From the IMG/VR virus record IMGVR_UViG_3300032116_000148, positions 1-64,000 of that record: a stretch of DNA of 64,000 nucleotides; one strand, written 5' to 3'. Shown piece by piece: positions 49,001-58,225 of this stretch (within the stretch, counting starts at the first letter, position 1; every line of letters starts with the position of its first letter). Position numbers and translations under genes: made by a program. The notes under the pieces are model-generated. The model saw only the letters and a list, made by a program, of their open reading frames with translations. It was not told where the DNA came from and did no database searches. This DNA comes from a virus.

Positions 49001-49993
49001 CATCATATACTCGTTGAATCCTACGTTGAGATCAACTGAAATTGTATCATCTGTCGTAGAATAGATCTTGAGAACGTTGGCTCCTATCGCTATTCCTTTG
49101 TTACCTTCAACAAGTTCCAAAGTAACGGCATTCGTGGATGTGTCAATGCTCTTGATCACGTATCTCGTATCAATCGGAGAACTGTTAACCACCAAACTAT
49201 CACCTACCTTTAGCGTCAAAGAACCTGTAACGGTTAATGAAGCATCGCTGTAAGTCAGCTTGTTCAATATGAAAAGCTTAGTAGTCTGAGAGCTCTGAAC
49301 GCTGTTTACGACTTGAGTCACGTTAGACGTGGTAATATCAACTACATCAAAATCTCCATAGTACTTGTTGATATTCGGAGGGAGATTGACCACGCTCTCG
49401 TCAGTAACATAAACGATTTGTTGATCATCTAATGCGGTGAGAGTAGTTGAATAATCTAAAGTGGTCGAACCCTTCAAATTTTCGTTGAAATAGTTCAACT
49501 TCTGAGGAGTATCTAAAGTCATGAAGACTCTTTCAACTACAGCTTCTTCAGTCTGATTAGGAACCTGCCCTGTCAGATCAAATGAGATGTAAAGTAGAGG
49601 AGTCAAAAAGTCATCAAAGAAATAGTTGTCTTTGACTTTGAACTGATTTACGCTAGGAATGCTTGTCAAATCTGGAGCTTCAGAAAGGAGACTCGAAAGA
49701 ATGATCTTTCTAAAAGTTCCATCGCTGAGAAGCAAACTACTGTTACCTCCTACGTTGAAGTTAGTCAGAGTCTTTATGTTCTGATCCAACCTGTCAATCT
49801 CACTCTTCAGATAACCGAAGCTAGGGACTTGGATTTTTTTAGTATTTCCAAGCCCGTCAGTGAGATCCACTGAGACTGTCTGCGATGAGCTAGTGATTGC
49901 CTCGGTTATCTTCTCGTAAGCTGTTACGTTGTTATTGTACAGCCTCAAGAGTTGAGGTAGGATCGTTGATATTGAATTTTGACTGTTCGACAT
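46076..49993 (-). CDS. Very large baseplate/tail protein (1305 residues) with fibronectin-like domain
   Basis: The N-terminal part is helical then beta-rich. A coiled coil (about 425-490; SKQKTSLSSELKELDNAITQ) precedes a fibronectin-III-like domain near 515-640 (FLLEYRYLSTNGA, VEIRIKSISEAGWPSNPASS). The C-terminal 600 residues are beta-rich with many aromatic turns and a Gly-rich run SVGGGGGGGGLG near the end. No family recognised. Position and composition point to a baseplate or tail-network protein. Confidence 0.6.
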   Translation of the reverse strand: MSNSQNSISTILPQLLRLYNNNVTAYEKITEAITSSSQTVSVDLTDGLGNTKKIQVPSFGYLKSEIDRLDQNIKTLTNFNVGGNSSLLLSDGTFRKIILSSLLSEAPDLTSIPSVNQFKVKDNYFFDDFLTPLLYISFDLTGQVPNQTEEAVVERVFMTLDTPQKLNYFNENLKGSTTLDYSTTLTALDDQQIVYVTDESVVNLPPNINKYYGDFDVVDITTSNVTQVVNSVQSSQTTKLFILNKLTYSDASLTVTGSLTLKVGDSLVVNSSPIDTRYVIKSIDTSTNAVTLELVEGNKGIAIGANVLKIYSTTDDTISVDLNVGFNEYMMVFIKPVDPNSRIPSVNWSPGTAFYTNDLLFTQGDGTVIPLSTYYKNAVIDFGRYIMSLSIDKFPTSAQGLQPNAPSLVETDFQVVQINQQVTDQTIVKNIEDLSKQKTSLSSELKELDNAITQKRAEIATKNYQNNVERDADRNNLLGLVQQRSTKADLYNSLVKEIDARVRDTGLISADPKYRIRGFFPIPEPRVSAETGTQQVVQFLLEYRYLSTNGAANPVKTFDFVDNGVSTTGAYSNWNQVYSSIRPRTYNAATEQYEWDPVITQDADSININQVDIPVQKGEQVEIRIKSISEAGWPSNPASSPYSNSVIIPFPEDINTNNALSDIIKQNQDAVAAVTLQEAINAKGIDTHLASSFYSGERYFAHDASVIASGFVASSTQQPIDLFTKINELQNIIIQLQQQITGVKAEIQLTFLDENGVETPIARNQKNSLFAGYYTDAVNGLTVKKGAIVTKTFFINIKNATQTPLELVSRVWGSSDRQVVESENPTNGISANIPASIYSYLDNYNTYNSSDSDYNTVRRYDIVPLLLTNPDVPANNKYGNVDSLSPFQSCQVKGQFLYARYKDIAAEQDFYSYTDPTGTRIDKLDGAENFYTRSTATTTGNSSQFIWGGGFYWDAGSSTFKPTTDSGYAGSGAATGDVLEVHVNHPVIAAGIDSLKSYYETSTYDTGTGSGLGATIPSSTDLRANSTPIDVFSACTAVQPSSTTLGRKVAMPLFRHSKFIPLIDSDSRGKQQSIYLYEKMNAMGTAGTFNITPSPSLTDSSLGIVSGGGTSYTGAGLAPFNYQRGLKMAFDSNDQYFLGKRSCGAYMFLSTDKHDSIVVNGKSQTSVKVITAGTTASIKIPVSFQYRMTDYFGSGTTGIGNIGGDPTGRTTNLKYTKAMGVDIYVKGGDVFSFDIEISAKYSPDNLNLDLIPRVDVTGALYDLQNTIRTIAPSVGGGGGGGGLGRGVYGVEGDFTVRDQFAQNFQ

Positions 49994-50004
49994 TTATTCT
50001 CGTA

Positions 50005-52104
50005 TTATCGTAGTATATCTATTGCGAAAACATAGAGGTCAGCGTCCAAGCAGGTTACCTCAAAAATAGGTCTGCTCGATGATAAGTCAGAAGCGAAGAT
50101 GTTACCCACCGTCACTCCGTAATTTCCAAAGCCTTTTCTGTTTACTGAATCTGTGAATATCTGAATGTTCCTTCCTGCCATATCTACTATGTTAGGAAAT
50201 ACCACTCTAGAAACTTGCCCTTTTAAGAAAGGAGCGCTGCTATCATCGATGAAGATCTTTAAGTCTCCGCCGGCTGAGCCTGTCGTGTAAACTCTACACA
50301 TGTTAGTGTAAGGTTCTAAAAGATAGACTACACCGGGAGAAGATATTGAAATATCCAAAGGTGTTGCAGCTGTGATCAATGCGCCATTGAGGTCTGACGG
50401 AGCATCTATTGCATAAGTCTGGACCTTATTTGCGATTTTGATCTTATTAGGAACTGATTTATCAAGAACTATTCCGGGACCTTGATATAAGACATCCGTG
50501 TTATACTGGAGATTCACGCTAATGCTGCCGTTGACCAGCGCATTTAACTCCTTATTGATCTTATTAATCATGTCTAACAATGCCGTAGACGAACTGTAAT
50601 TCATTCGTGCGTTCTGCAAGTTAGTCTCCAGAGTCTGGATCTTTCCGTTAATGTCTTGAACATTAGGAATCGTGGCTGCTCTGTTCTCCAAAGCCTGAAC
50701 TCTAGTGTTCAGCTCTGTATATTTCAGCTGTTGAGATTCGAAGAATCTAACTGATTGTTGGAGCTCAGCCACAGCTTCTACGAATTGGCCAGTCGAGAAG
50801 TTGCTATATTCGTTGACTATTGAATTCACACCTACCGTAACCGAAGAAGCATCTATTCTAAGATTCAGCTTGAAACCGTAAGAGTTACCGTTCTCACCAG
50901 TTAGAGAGTTCGGTTTGAATTTCTGAAGTCTCTGAATGTAACCGCCTTCTGTAGTTGGAGTGATGTTATCTAAAAGAAGAATTCCGTAAAGATTAGTCGA
51001 TTTGTTCAGCGGGTTGCTGACATCGTAGAGATCGTAATAGACTAAGACTGCATTGAATTCAAAGTTACCTGCCTGATCAGATCCGTTGAACTGCATGATA
51101 GTGTCCAAATTAGGATCTGCGACGATTGAAGCATAATCGTTAGCTTCAAAGTCTACACCGATTCCGTCTAAGTTAGTTCTTCTGTAAGCAACTCCGTTGA
51201 AACCGACTGGATTGTTATAGTCTGCCGGATATTTCTGGATGTCAGAATTGGTAGCATCAGTGAAAGAACTTGGCTGAGTAAAATAAGCATTGACCACAGT
51301 CTGTGGGTACGGATCATTCATCCAATCTGCGTCGGGATCAGTCCAATCGACTTGATCATCAACGTCATAGTATGCTCTGATGTCCAATCCTTCTGGATGG
51401 ATTGTATCTATGCTTCTACCTAAAATGTATTCGCTATTTCCCTGAGCTATCATGTCAGGTTGGTAGTTAGCATCTGAAGTTGTTTGGAAAAGAACAGTAG
51501 GAGTGTTACCAACCTGAGTCGGTACGTAAATGTAAACTTCTGTGTAGCTATCTCCTCCTTTTTCTACGTTATTGATGACGTCTATGTCACCGATAAATTT
51601 AACCACTCTCTGATACTGGACCGCTCCGGTGCCAGCTGAGTCTTCTTCCACAAATCTAGGATTGAGAACTGTAGGGCTGACTTCGGCTGTAGTTGCATTT
51701 CTGAATCGGATAGCTCCTGTTTCCTTCAGCCATTTGAAAAATAGTCTTTCTGCGACTCCTTGCTTCAAAGAAGTGTCGTATTCTACGTCGTTAAGTATCA
51801 AGCTCTCGAAATTAAGAGCATAATTCTGGAGGCTTTGAGCAAAGTCTACGTTAGGGTCTCCTGTCAATCCACCGTTAACTATGCATCCATCAATTGTGTT
51901 GAACTGCATGTAGTTATTGTAGTCCCCAAAATCTGAGAACGGGAGAGAATTAAAATCAGGAAGATCCAGAAGAACATATTTAGAAAACACGAATCTCAGA
52001 TTCGTGTTGTTAATAGTCTTCGAAAGGTCTTTCGCAGCAGAAGAGAACGTATAAAACGTTCCTCCTTGCACCTGTGGCGTCCTTATGAGTGGGGCTACTG
52101 CCAT
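50005..52104 (-). CDS. Baseplate/tail structural protein (699 residues)
   Basis: The N-terminal half contains the distinctive FESLILNDVEYDTSLKQGVA and ERLFFKWLKETGAIRFRNAT blocks. A coiled coil near 450-520 (SVRFFESQQLKYTELNTRVQ) is followed by a C-terminal beta domain. Not recognised from memory; the KWLKETGAIRF motif should be a good search handle. It lies between a short fibre-like gene and the 1305-residue gene, downstream of gp6. Confidence 0.6.
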   Translation of the reverse strand: MAVAPLIRTPQVQGGTFYTFSSAAKDLSKTINNTNLRFVFSKYVLLDLPDFNSLPFSDFGDYNNYMQFNTIDGCIVNGGLTGDPNVDFAQSLQNYALNFESLILNDVEYDTSLKQGVAERLFFKWLKETGAIRFRNATTAEVSPTVLNPRFVEEDSAGTGAVQYQRVVKFIGDIDVINNVEKGGDSYTEVYIYVPTQVGNTPTVLFQTTSDANYQPDMIAQGNSEYILGRSIDTIHPEGLDIRAYYDVDDQVDWTDPDADWMNDPYPQTVVNAYFTQPSSFTDATNSDIQKYPADYNNPVGFNGVAYRRTNLDGIGVDFEANDYASIVADPNLDTIMQFNGSDQAGNFEFNAVLVYYDLYDVSNPLNKSTNLYGILLLDNITPTTEGGYIQRLQKFKPNSLTGENGNSYGFKLNLRIDASSVTVGVNSIVNEYSNFSTGQFVEAVAELQQSVRFFESQQLKYTELNTRVQALENRAATIPNVQDINGKIQTLETNLQNARMNYSSSTALLDMINKINKELNALVNGSISVNLQYNTDVLYQGPGIVLDKSVPNKIKIANKVQTYAIDAPSDLNGALITAATPLDISISSPGVVYLLEPYTNMCRVYTTGSAGGDLKIFIDDSSAPFLKGQVSRVVFPNIVDMAGRNIQIFTDSVNRKGFGNYGVTVGNIFASDLSSSRPIFEVTCLDADLYVFAIDILR

Positions 52105-52122
52105 CTATTCTTTAGTTTATTG

Positions 52123-52770
52123 TTAGCTAGCTAGTGTGTATCCTAATCCACCGATCAAATACCAAACTGGATTATTTGATGCATCAGGAACACAAAGGAA
52201 GTGAGCAGTTTGACCGATTCCATCGAGAACTACCTTAGTCCAAGTTCCGGTGAGAACAAGCACTGTGCTTACGTCTGCGATGATGTCTACAGCTCCTGAA
52301 GTAGAATCATAGTAACAGAAGATGATCTCCTGTCCTATTTCTCCTTCAAATACTGTGACAGTTACCGGAGTTGAGCCGTTGTTAGAGACTCTTTCGATCG
52401 TGTAAGTCGGTACAGCTGATGATGAGCCGATGCTCTTCGTGTAAGATGGAGCTGTGGTGACTTCGTTGATCAAAGTAGAATCGACATTATCTCTGTAGAG
52501 ATTACCTTGAAGATTCATGTTACCTTGAACTACAGGGTTGGCCGTGATGTTAAAGGCCGAGGTAGTCACCTGCAGTCTCGGGGAACTCAGACCGACAGTT
52601 AGAGTGTTAGTCGTGAGGCTCGTGAGATTCGTTAACGTGCCAGAAGAAGTGTTTAGATAGACCAAGACATCGTTTACAGCGTCCGCTAAGACGTTGAAGT
52701 TATCGTTGATCACTAACCTGGAACCTGCTAGTGAATCCGTTCCGAGGATTTCCGTTACTGAGATTGACAT
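52123..52770 (-). CDS. Short fibre-like structural protein
   Basis: 215 residues. The N-terminus SVTEILGTDSLAGSRLVIND then NFNVLADAVND resembles the start of the collagen-like fibre (IYEIIASDTI, NYNFDQLL). This type of N-terminal segment is frequent in phage appendage proteins. The middle is a Thr/Asn-rich beta repeat (TNLTSLTTNTLTVGLSSP) and the C-terminus a small beta domain (EIIFCYYDSTSGAVDIIADV). Probably a short fibre or baseplate plug. Confidence 0.55.
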   Translation of the reverse strand: MSISVTEILGTDSLAGSRLVINDNFNVLADAVNDVLVYLNTSSGTLTNLTSLTTNTLTVGLSSPRLQVTTSAFNITANPVVQGNMNLQGNLYRDNVDSTLINEVTTAPSYTKSIGSSSAVPTYTIERVSNNGSTPVTVTVFEGEIGQEIIFCYYDSTSGAVDIIADVSTVLVLTGTWTKVVLDGIGQTAHFLCVPDASNNPVWYLIGGLGYTLAS

Positions 52771-52782
52771 TTTTACTCGTTT

Positions 52783-55656
52783 TTAGTTTATTATGAGAAA
52801 ATTCTTCACTGCTTCGTATTTGTTACCGTTCGTATCTTTCAGGTTGAGTCCTATTGAATACTCTCCTGGCATATCGAAAAGGTAAGCTAAATACCTCGCT
52901 GTAATATATTTATCATCGCCGAATTCTGAATTCGTGTTGTTACTGATTGACCAATTTGCTGTCATCGGGTCCTTTCCTCTAATGGCTGATAGATCGAAAG
53001 AAAATACCACGTGAGTGGAACGAGGTAGAGTGATCTGGTTATCTATCACTCTTGCAGAATTCCAATTTATCGAATAGTTTTTAGAAGTAGAAGTTCTTCC
53101 TATAGCTAATTCAGCAGTATTGCCGTACACGTCTGAAAAATCTCCAAAAGCTCCAAAATATCTAGAGACGCATTGAATGTACAAGATGTTATTGTAGTCG
53201 TCTTTGTCTCTGATAGGATTGTATGAGTACTTTGAGAATGTAGGATTTGTTGTACCGTTTAGCCACTGAGAGAGTTCTAAAAGACCACCGCCCAATTGAG
53301 GAATGCTTATGTTATGCGTACCTTCAGAATCTACCAAAGTCAAAACAGTATACGGAGAAGTTGGATTGTAGTAGATGATATTGAAAAACGCAGGCGTATC
53401 TCCAGCAACAACCGTCCCTTCCCACCAGTTATGCGCATTGTCCATCCATCTGGAGTTTTCTAAATTATCCCAGAAGAAAGGACCTACAAAGCTGTATTCG
53501 TCATTATCTCTGAATGTCGAGATATGAAAATTGGCAAAAGGGCTGTATTGGTTGTTCAAAGCATAATTTCCACGGTTGAACATTTCCCAACTGACTTCGA
53601 ATTTTTCGAAAGGGTCGTTAGGGTGAAAAGGGAGATCCCAATAAGCTGCATATTCTGCTATCATAGGAGACTGTGCAGCTGGTTTTCCAGGGACTCTAAG
53701 TCTCTGAGGAACTTCTATCTTAGTGTTCCAAGTGTAGTAAGGTTCTCTGATAGCGTAAGTCCCCAAAATCTCCAAGTTTCTGGCTTTAACGATGACGTAA
53801 TCTTCCTGTCTGCTCGTCGAAATGTTATTGTAATAATCGTAAAGTCTCATCTCTACGTCATAAGCTCCGATATAAGGTAAGAAAAGAGCTATTTGATCAT
53901 AGTCTTTTATATTGCCTCTGAGAGAATAGAAGAAAGCTGGAGATTCATTAGTCTTAGGTTTGCTGACTATCCATTCTATCTCAGCTATGTTTCTGTATTC
54001 AATGTAGTTCCAACTGAATACCTGTGAACCGCTGCCAAAGGTGTCTAACTCATTCCAATAAGAATTCGAGTTATCCCATGTGGTGTCTTCAAAACTTGTG
54101 TTAATTAGAACTAACGGAGCTCCGACTGGAATGCCGGTATTATCTGGAAGCTGTTGAACTGTATTTAGATTAGGTGCATATCTGCTAAAATATGCTAGTA
54201 GCACGTTAGCCAGATCTCCGACGGTGAACTGTTTTCCGTCAGTAGGTCCGCCGAGCGGTCCGTTAGGGTTAGGGTATTTGTTAGTGAGATGCTCAACACC
54301 ACCGATGCTTTGAGGGCTGAAACCGATATTGTAGCCACCTACTGTGAAAGGTTCTCCTCTAGGACCTACGAAGATATTCTGCGGTATGTCATAAGGTGTG
54401 TACTTTGCAAAATCTAAGTCGTCTATAGTCCTCAAATCTTGGAGAAAAATAGTCTTACCTGGACTCGTCTCGAATGACACACTGTAGCCGGTTATGACTG
54501 TATCAGTTCTGTTAGAACTAGGCTGAACTGTTATTAAGCTTTTCCCAAAAAAGTCGGCTTCTCCGACTATGTCGATGATCTTAGCATTTAAGGGTAGAAA
54601 ATCTTTTTGAAGCTTTTGCTTTAGACCGTACAGTTTGATCAAGACTTCCTCTAAAGAATATGAAAAGGATTCTCTAGTGACAGGTAGATCGTACTCATCG
54701 TACTCGTCAGCGACGACTTCATTGATTCTATAGAATAAACCGAACTTGCCCGTCTTTCTTAAATTTCGGCTAGGAACGTTCACGTTCATGTCATTGAAGC
54801 GAGCGCTAGGTTTCAATAGTTCTATGGGAAGAGTCTGCACATATTTGCCAAAGTAAGCAGAATACGGGTCGACATCTCTCCAATACTCTTTCATGTAGAT
54901 GTCATCATATCCGAAATACTTGATGGCCGTCAAAAGAGCTCTATAAGAACCGGTGTACGGGAAGATGTTGCTCCCTTCTAAGAGAGCTTCTTTCTTCTTC
55001 TCGTTCAAAAGTATTTGATTGTACAGAGGTTCTTTAACGTCGCTGTCTCTAAAAATCTGATAATCGCTATTATTGATAGCATAACCTAGATTTGAAGTCA
55101 TGACGCTTAAACGAGGATCTTCACCTACGACTTCACCGTAGATCATCACCTCAGCGATCAAATTGCCGCTAGGTCTATCGATGAGAGAGAATGTTCTCTT
55201 ATAGATGTTCTCGTTCGGAGATGAGAGAGCCACGTTAATCTGTAGAACGCCATTAGTGACTACAGAAGTGTGTAAGTTACCTTCGGTATCATAGTATTGA
55301 TAAGGATCCCAGTCAGGTTTTACTGAAAGTTCGTCAGCCTTTTCTAAGAAAGGTGCTAAAGATTCAGAATCATAAGTGAAGAAAAAGATCTCACTAGGCA
55401 GATCATAATTCCAAACTGCAACCCAACCAGGTTCTCCAGTTGAAGAAGGCGCCTCAAGTTCATGAGGAAAAGCATATCTGACGACTCCTCTAGAATCATA
55501 CATCTTCTGAACGACGAAGATCTGAGCAATCTCAAAAAGATCAGTTGATACTCTCGGAAGGTATATCGAACCATACCAGGCCTGAGCGGTCTCGTCGTAG
55601 GCAAAGTTTAAGTTGTTGCCCTGCTTATCGAAAAACAGTAGGTCTTGGTACCTCAT
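52783..55656 (-). CDS. Large baseplate wedge-like protein (957 residues) with PKD-like domains
   Basis: Placed directly after gp25, gp6 and a small gene, where T4 has gp7 (1032 residues), and of similar size; sequence similarity to gp7 was not evident. Two Ig/PKD-like beta domains are suggested, near 575-640 (FLPYIGAYDVEMRLYDYYNN) and at the C-terminus (FDMPGEYSIGLNLKDTNGN). The central part GSYRALLTAIKYFGYDDIYM is distinctive. Probably a wedge component connecting hub and fibres. Confidence 0.55.
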   Translation of the reverse strand: MRYQDLLFFDKQGNNLNFAYDETAQAWYGSIYLPRVSTDLFEIAQIFVVQKMYDSRGVVRYAFPHELEAPSSTGEPGWVAVWNYDLPSEIFFFTYDSESLAPFLEKADELSVKPDWDPYQYYDTEGNLHTSVVTNGVLQINVALSSPNENIYKRTFSLIDRPSGNLIAEVMIYGEVVGEDPRLSVMTSNLGYAINNSDYQIFRDSDVKEPLYNQILLNEKKKEALLEGSNIFPYTGSYRALLTAIKYFGYDDIYMKEYWRDVDPYSAYFGKYVQTLPIELLKPSARFNDMNVNVPSRNLRKTGKFGLFYRINEVVADEYDEYDLPVTRESFSYSLEEVLIKLYGLKQKLQKDFLPLNAKIIDIVGEADFFGKSLITVQPSSNRTDTVITGYSVSFETSPGKTIFLQDLRTIDDLDFAKYTPYDIPQNIFVGPRGEPFTVGGYNIGFSPQSIGGVEHLTNKYPNPNGPLGGPTDGKQFTVGDLANVLLAYFSRYAPNLNTVQQLPDNTGIPVGAPLVLINTSFEDTTWDNSNSYWNELDTFGSGSQVFSWNYIEYRNIAEIEWIVSKPKTNESPAFFYSLRGNIKDYDQIALFLPYIGAYDVEMRLYDYYNNISTSRQEDYVIVKARNLEILGTYAIREPYYTWNTKIEVPQRLRVPGKPAAQSPMIAEYAAYWDLPFHPNDPFEKFEVSWEMFNRGNYALNNQYSPFANFHISTFRDNDEYSFVGPFFWDNLENSRWMDNAHNWWEGTVVAGDTPAFFNIIYYNPTSPYTVLTLVDSEGTHNISIPQLGGGLLELSQWLNGTTNPTFSKYSYNPIRDKDDYNNILYIQCVSRYFGAFGDFSDVYGNTAELAIGRTSTSKNYSINWNSARVIDNQITLPRSTHVVFSFDLSAIRGKDPMTANWSISNNTNSEFGDDKYITARYLAYLFDMPGEYSIGLNLKDTNGNKYEAVKNFLIIN

Positions 55657-55659
55657 CGT

Positions 55660-55956
55660 TTAGTTTATGTAGCGTGTGTCTTTATCGACGGTAAAATTAT
55701 AGTAGACTCTGATCTTTTTCACTGTCTCAATGTACTCCACACAGATGTCATTTAGATATTTCAAGAAGTTTGATACCTTCAAGTTTCTTAAAAGATAAGG
55801 AGATACCGAATTAGCTAAAAGCTTTTCTCTGTAATCGTAGCCTTGCCACTTAATGTTATCTCTAAGAGTGTCTTGTGCTGCATAGAGACTTACACCTCCG
55901 TTATTCTCTTCATTTTGAGAAAGAGCGTCGAATTCGCTCAAACTGTCAACTGCCAT
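55660..55956 (-). CDS. Small protein between gp6 and the large wedge-like gene
   Basis: 98 residues. Helical, with an acidic N-terminus (MAVDSLSEFDALSQNEE) and a C-terminal helix-strand (VSNFLKYLNDICVEYIETVK). Not recognised. Its place within the baseplate run suggests a small wedge or adaptor protein. Confidence 0.55.
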   Translation of the reverse strand: MAVDSLSEFDALSQNEENNGGVSLYAAQDTLRDNIKWQGYDYREKLLANSVSPYLLRNLKVSNFLKYLNDICVEYIETVKKIRVYYNFTVDKDTRYIN

Positions 55957-55968
55957 CTATTCAATTTT

Positions 55969-57792
55969 TTATCCGCCTAGAACTGAAGAAGGGTTAGAAT
56001 CGACCACTGTATTATTGGTAGTCAGTGTTCGGTTTCTTAGCTTCTCAAAATTCTGATTTTGTATCTGATTGTACAAGTCAGCTTTGATGCTCTCCTTAAA
56101 GAAGACGTTCAAAGACGAGAGCTTGTTATCGTCTGGGTATTCTTCGTAATAGTTATTGTTTCTGTCATACCAGTCTCCTCTGATCGCGACTATTTCATCG
56201 TCTACGATTTTAATGTCTCCAAAATCGTCTAATCCAAGACCTGGATCTTCACCTGGCGTCAAAGTTATTCTCTTTGTAGCAAGAAGAGCCTTTTGTTTCG
56301 TCACTGGATCGTAACCTTGGACTTCGACATCGTAATAACCGTTTCTAATAGCTGTCTCATTTTGCTCTGAAACGAAGAAGATATTCACCGAGTCTACGCC
56401 TGGTACTTGTTCTACGAGAGAAACTAAATCCGATCTAGGCACTCTGTCTCTTCTCTTCACGTTTAAGAAGTACTCATTTAATCTAGATCTAATAAGACTT
56501 CTAATCTGAGATTTATCTGCATTATCGAAGAATCTAAGAACTACGTTGATAGCGTATTTTCTAACGTCTATGTCAACTATTCTATTCTCAGCTGTTATTA
56601 ACATTTGACCGCTGTTGTCTAGAAGTTCATAGACCCTTGTCTTTTCAGTTTCAGTAAGAGTAAATTCGTCCAAAGGAAGAGTGAAATAATCTAGATCTGA
56701 CGTCAACTTTGCCTTTATGTCAGGTATTAAAACCAAATAGACTATATTGTCATCATCTATATACTGGTCGTCCTTCGTGTTGTACGCGTTTACAAAAGAA
56801 AAGAAACCATATTTCTTCAGAAAATAGATGTAAGCGTCAGGATTCGCTAGGACAAAAGATTTACTAGCATGCGGAGCAATGATTCTAGTGAAGTCTGGAT
56901 TCTCCGGGGCAGAACCGAAATCTGGCGGCAGAGAAACGAAAATTTGGAAAGCATCGTTCAAATTGACGGTGTTTCCGAATTCATCCGAACCTTCAGTGAT
57001 GAAAGTAAATGTCGCTCCAGCATTGCCTTGAAGATTACCGATAGGACCGCGAGAAATCATGTATTCTACTTCTATCAAACTACCAGCAGGTGGCTTTCTT
57101 CCAAAATTACCGTTTCCGAAATAGACGTCTATGCCTCCACTGATTCCAGTTTTGACTAGGCATCCTCTTTCTTCAGGGCCCATGTCATAGAGAGAATCAT
57201 ATACAGAATACTCGACACCGTTGACTCTTACTCTGGTATAAAAATGATCAGTTGGGTTGTTGGTGATGATAGAGAAGCTCTGCATAGAAGTACCTAAGCC
57301 TGTGAAGCTTTGAGTCTCTATCGAACCTTCTTTGATGGTAAAGTAAAAAGTCTCTTGGCTTGTTTTGTCAATTCTTTTTTCTGATGAATCCAAAAACATC
57401 ATGTAGATCAAGCTGTTATCGAGACACTGTAATTCTGTTTTGTCTCTGATGACTATGTAATTTCCTTGAATTCCTTGTGCGGCATCAGTCTTGGGTACTA
57501 ATGCTATTTTACCGATAGCTGATATTGCTCGGGTTGGATTGTGACCCGTAAGTCTTGAGAGACCGTAGATAGAAGCCACGTTCTTTGCAGTAGCAAAGTT
57601 AAGTTCAGATATTGCGCTCTCGATGTAATAGAAGATTAACTCGCCTATGTTCGAAAGAACAGTAAGAAGCTGACCATAAGGTGAAGCCGGTGTGAAGGCG
57701 TTCTTGGTCTGCCCATAGACTTTCGTCATATAGTTGTAGGCTTGAGTATAGATCCTCAGGGCCGTGATTGCATTTTTACTTAAGAATCCCAT
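55969..57792 (-). CDS. 6: Baseplate wedge protein gp6 (J-like)
   Basis: 607 residues; T4 gp6 has 660. The N-terminal part (NAITALRIYTQAYNYMTKVY, then LSRLTGHNPTRAISAIGKIA) and the central baseplate_J-like core (RRDRVPRSDLVSLVEQVPGV, DSVNIFFVSE) match the family that builds the wedge ring around the hub. The region near 360-460 holds the strand-helix DIDVRKYAINVVLRFFDNAD typical of J proteins. It lies 14 bases after gp25, its usual partner. Confidence 0.75.
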   Translation of the reverse strand: MGFLSKNAITALRIYTQAYNYMTKVYGQTKNAFTPASPYGQLLTVLSNIGELIFYYIESAISELNFATAKNVASIYGLSRLTGHNPTRAISAIGKIALVPKTDAAQGIQGNYIVIRDKTELQCLDNSLIYMMFLDSSEKRIDKTSQETFYFTIKEGSIETQSFTGLGTSMQSFSIITNNPTDHFYTRVRVNGVEYSVYDSLYDMGPEERGCLVKTGISGGIDVYFGNGNFGRKPPAGSLIEVEYMISRGPIGNLQGNAGATFTFITEGSDEFGNTVNLNDAFQIFVSLPPDFGSAPENPDFTRIIAPHASKSFVLANPDAYIYFLKKYGFFSFVNAYNTKDDQYIDDDNIVYLVLIPDIKAKLTSDLDYFTLPLDEFTLTETEKTRVYELLDNSGQMLITAENRIVDIDVRKYAINVVLRFFDNADKSQIRSLIRSRLNEYFLNVKRRDRVPRSDLVSLVEQVPGVDSVNIFFVSEQNETAIRNGYYDVEVQGYDPVTKQKALLATKRITLTPGEDPGLGLDDFGDIKIVDDEIVAIRGDWYDRNNNYYEEYPDDNKLSSLNVFFKESIKADLYNQIQNQNFEKLRNRTLTTNNTVVDSNPSSVLGG

Positions 57793-57806
57793 TCTCTTTT
57801 TCTAAT

Positions 57807-58163
57807 TTAGAATACCACAGTCAGCGCTGGAGCTCCGCTTATATTTATGTTGACCTCAGCCAAATCTCTAGATTCTCCTTCATAAAATGCCACTGACACA
57901 TCCACCGGATACGTCGTGACTAGAGGAAGAAACAGACCTATTTGAGTTCTAATAGTGCTCTCGATCGCTATAGTGTTGAAAGTCAGATCAAAAATGTAGT
58001 CTTCTAGGTTCAGCCCGAAATCTTGAACTCCCATTACTCTAGACTTCGGAGTAGTCAAAAGACACTCTAGCTGTTGTAACAGAATACTGATGTCATCGTT
58101 CAGCTCCAGAGTTGTATCTGAATAACCGATCGAATCTATAGGCTTACAATAGATGTCTGACAT
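57807..58163 (-). CDS. 25: Baseplate wedge protein gp25
   Basis: 118 residues; T4 gp25 has 132. The fold is gp25/lysozyme-like: DISILLQQLECLLTTPKSRV, MGVQDFGLNLEDYIFD, then TIRTQIGLFLPLVTTYPVDV and a final strand pair. The family core motif (EPR in many members) appears as a variant here. gp25 starts the contact between wedge and sheath. An exact TATAAATA element stands 16 bases before the ATG. Confidence 0.82.
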   Translation of the reverse strand: MSDIYCKPIDSIGYSDTTLELNDDISILLQQLECLLTTPKSRVMGVQDFGLNLEDYIFDLTFNTIAIESTIRTQIGLFLPLVTTYPVDVSVAFYEGESRDLAEVNINISGAPALTVVF

Positions 58164-58179
58164 TCTCTTCTAATTTGTA

Positions 58180-58187
58180 TATTTATA
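58180..58187 (-). promoter_or_regulatory. T4-type late promoter element TATAAATA before gp25
   Basis: Minus-strand GATATAAATATAC contains the exact T4 late consensus, 16 bases before the gp25 ATG, in the 62-base gap between genes. Confidence 0.6.
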
Positions 58188-58225
58188 TCGTTAGATTATT
58201 GTAATACATTCAGATCGTGTGATAG

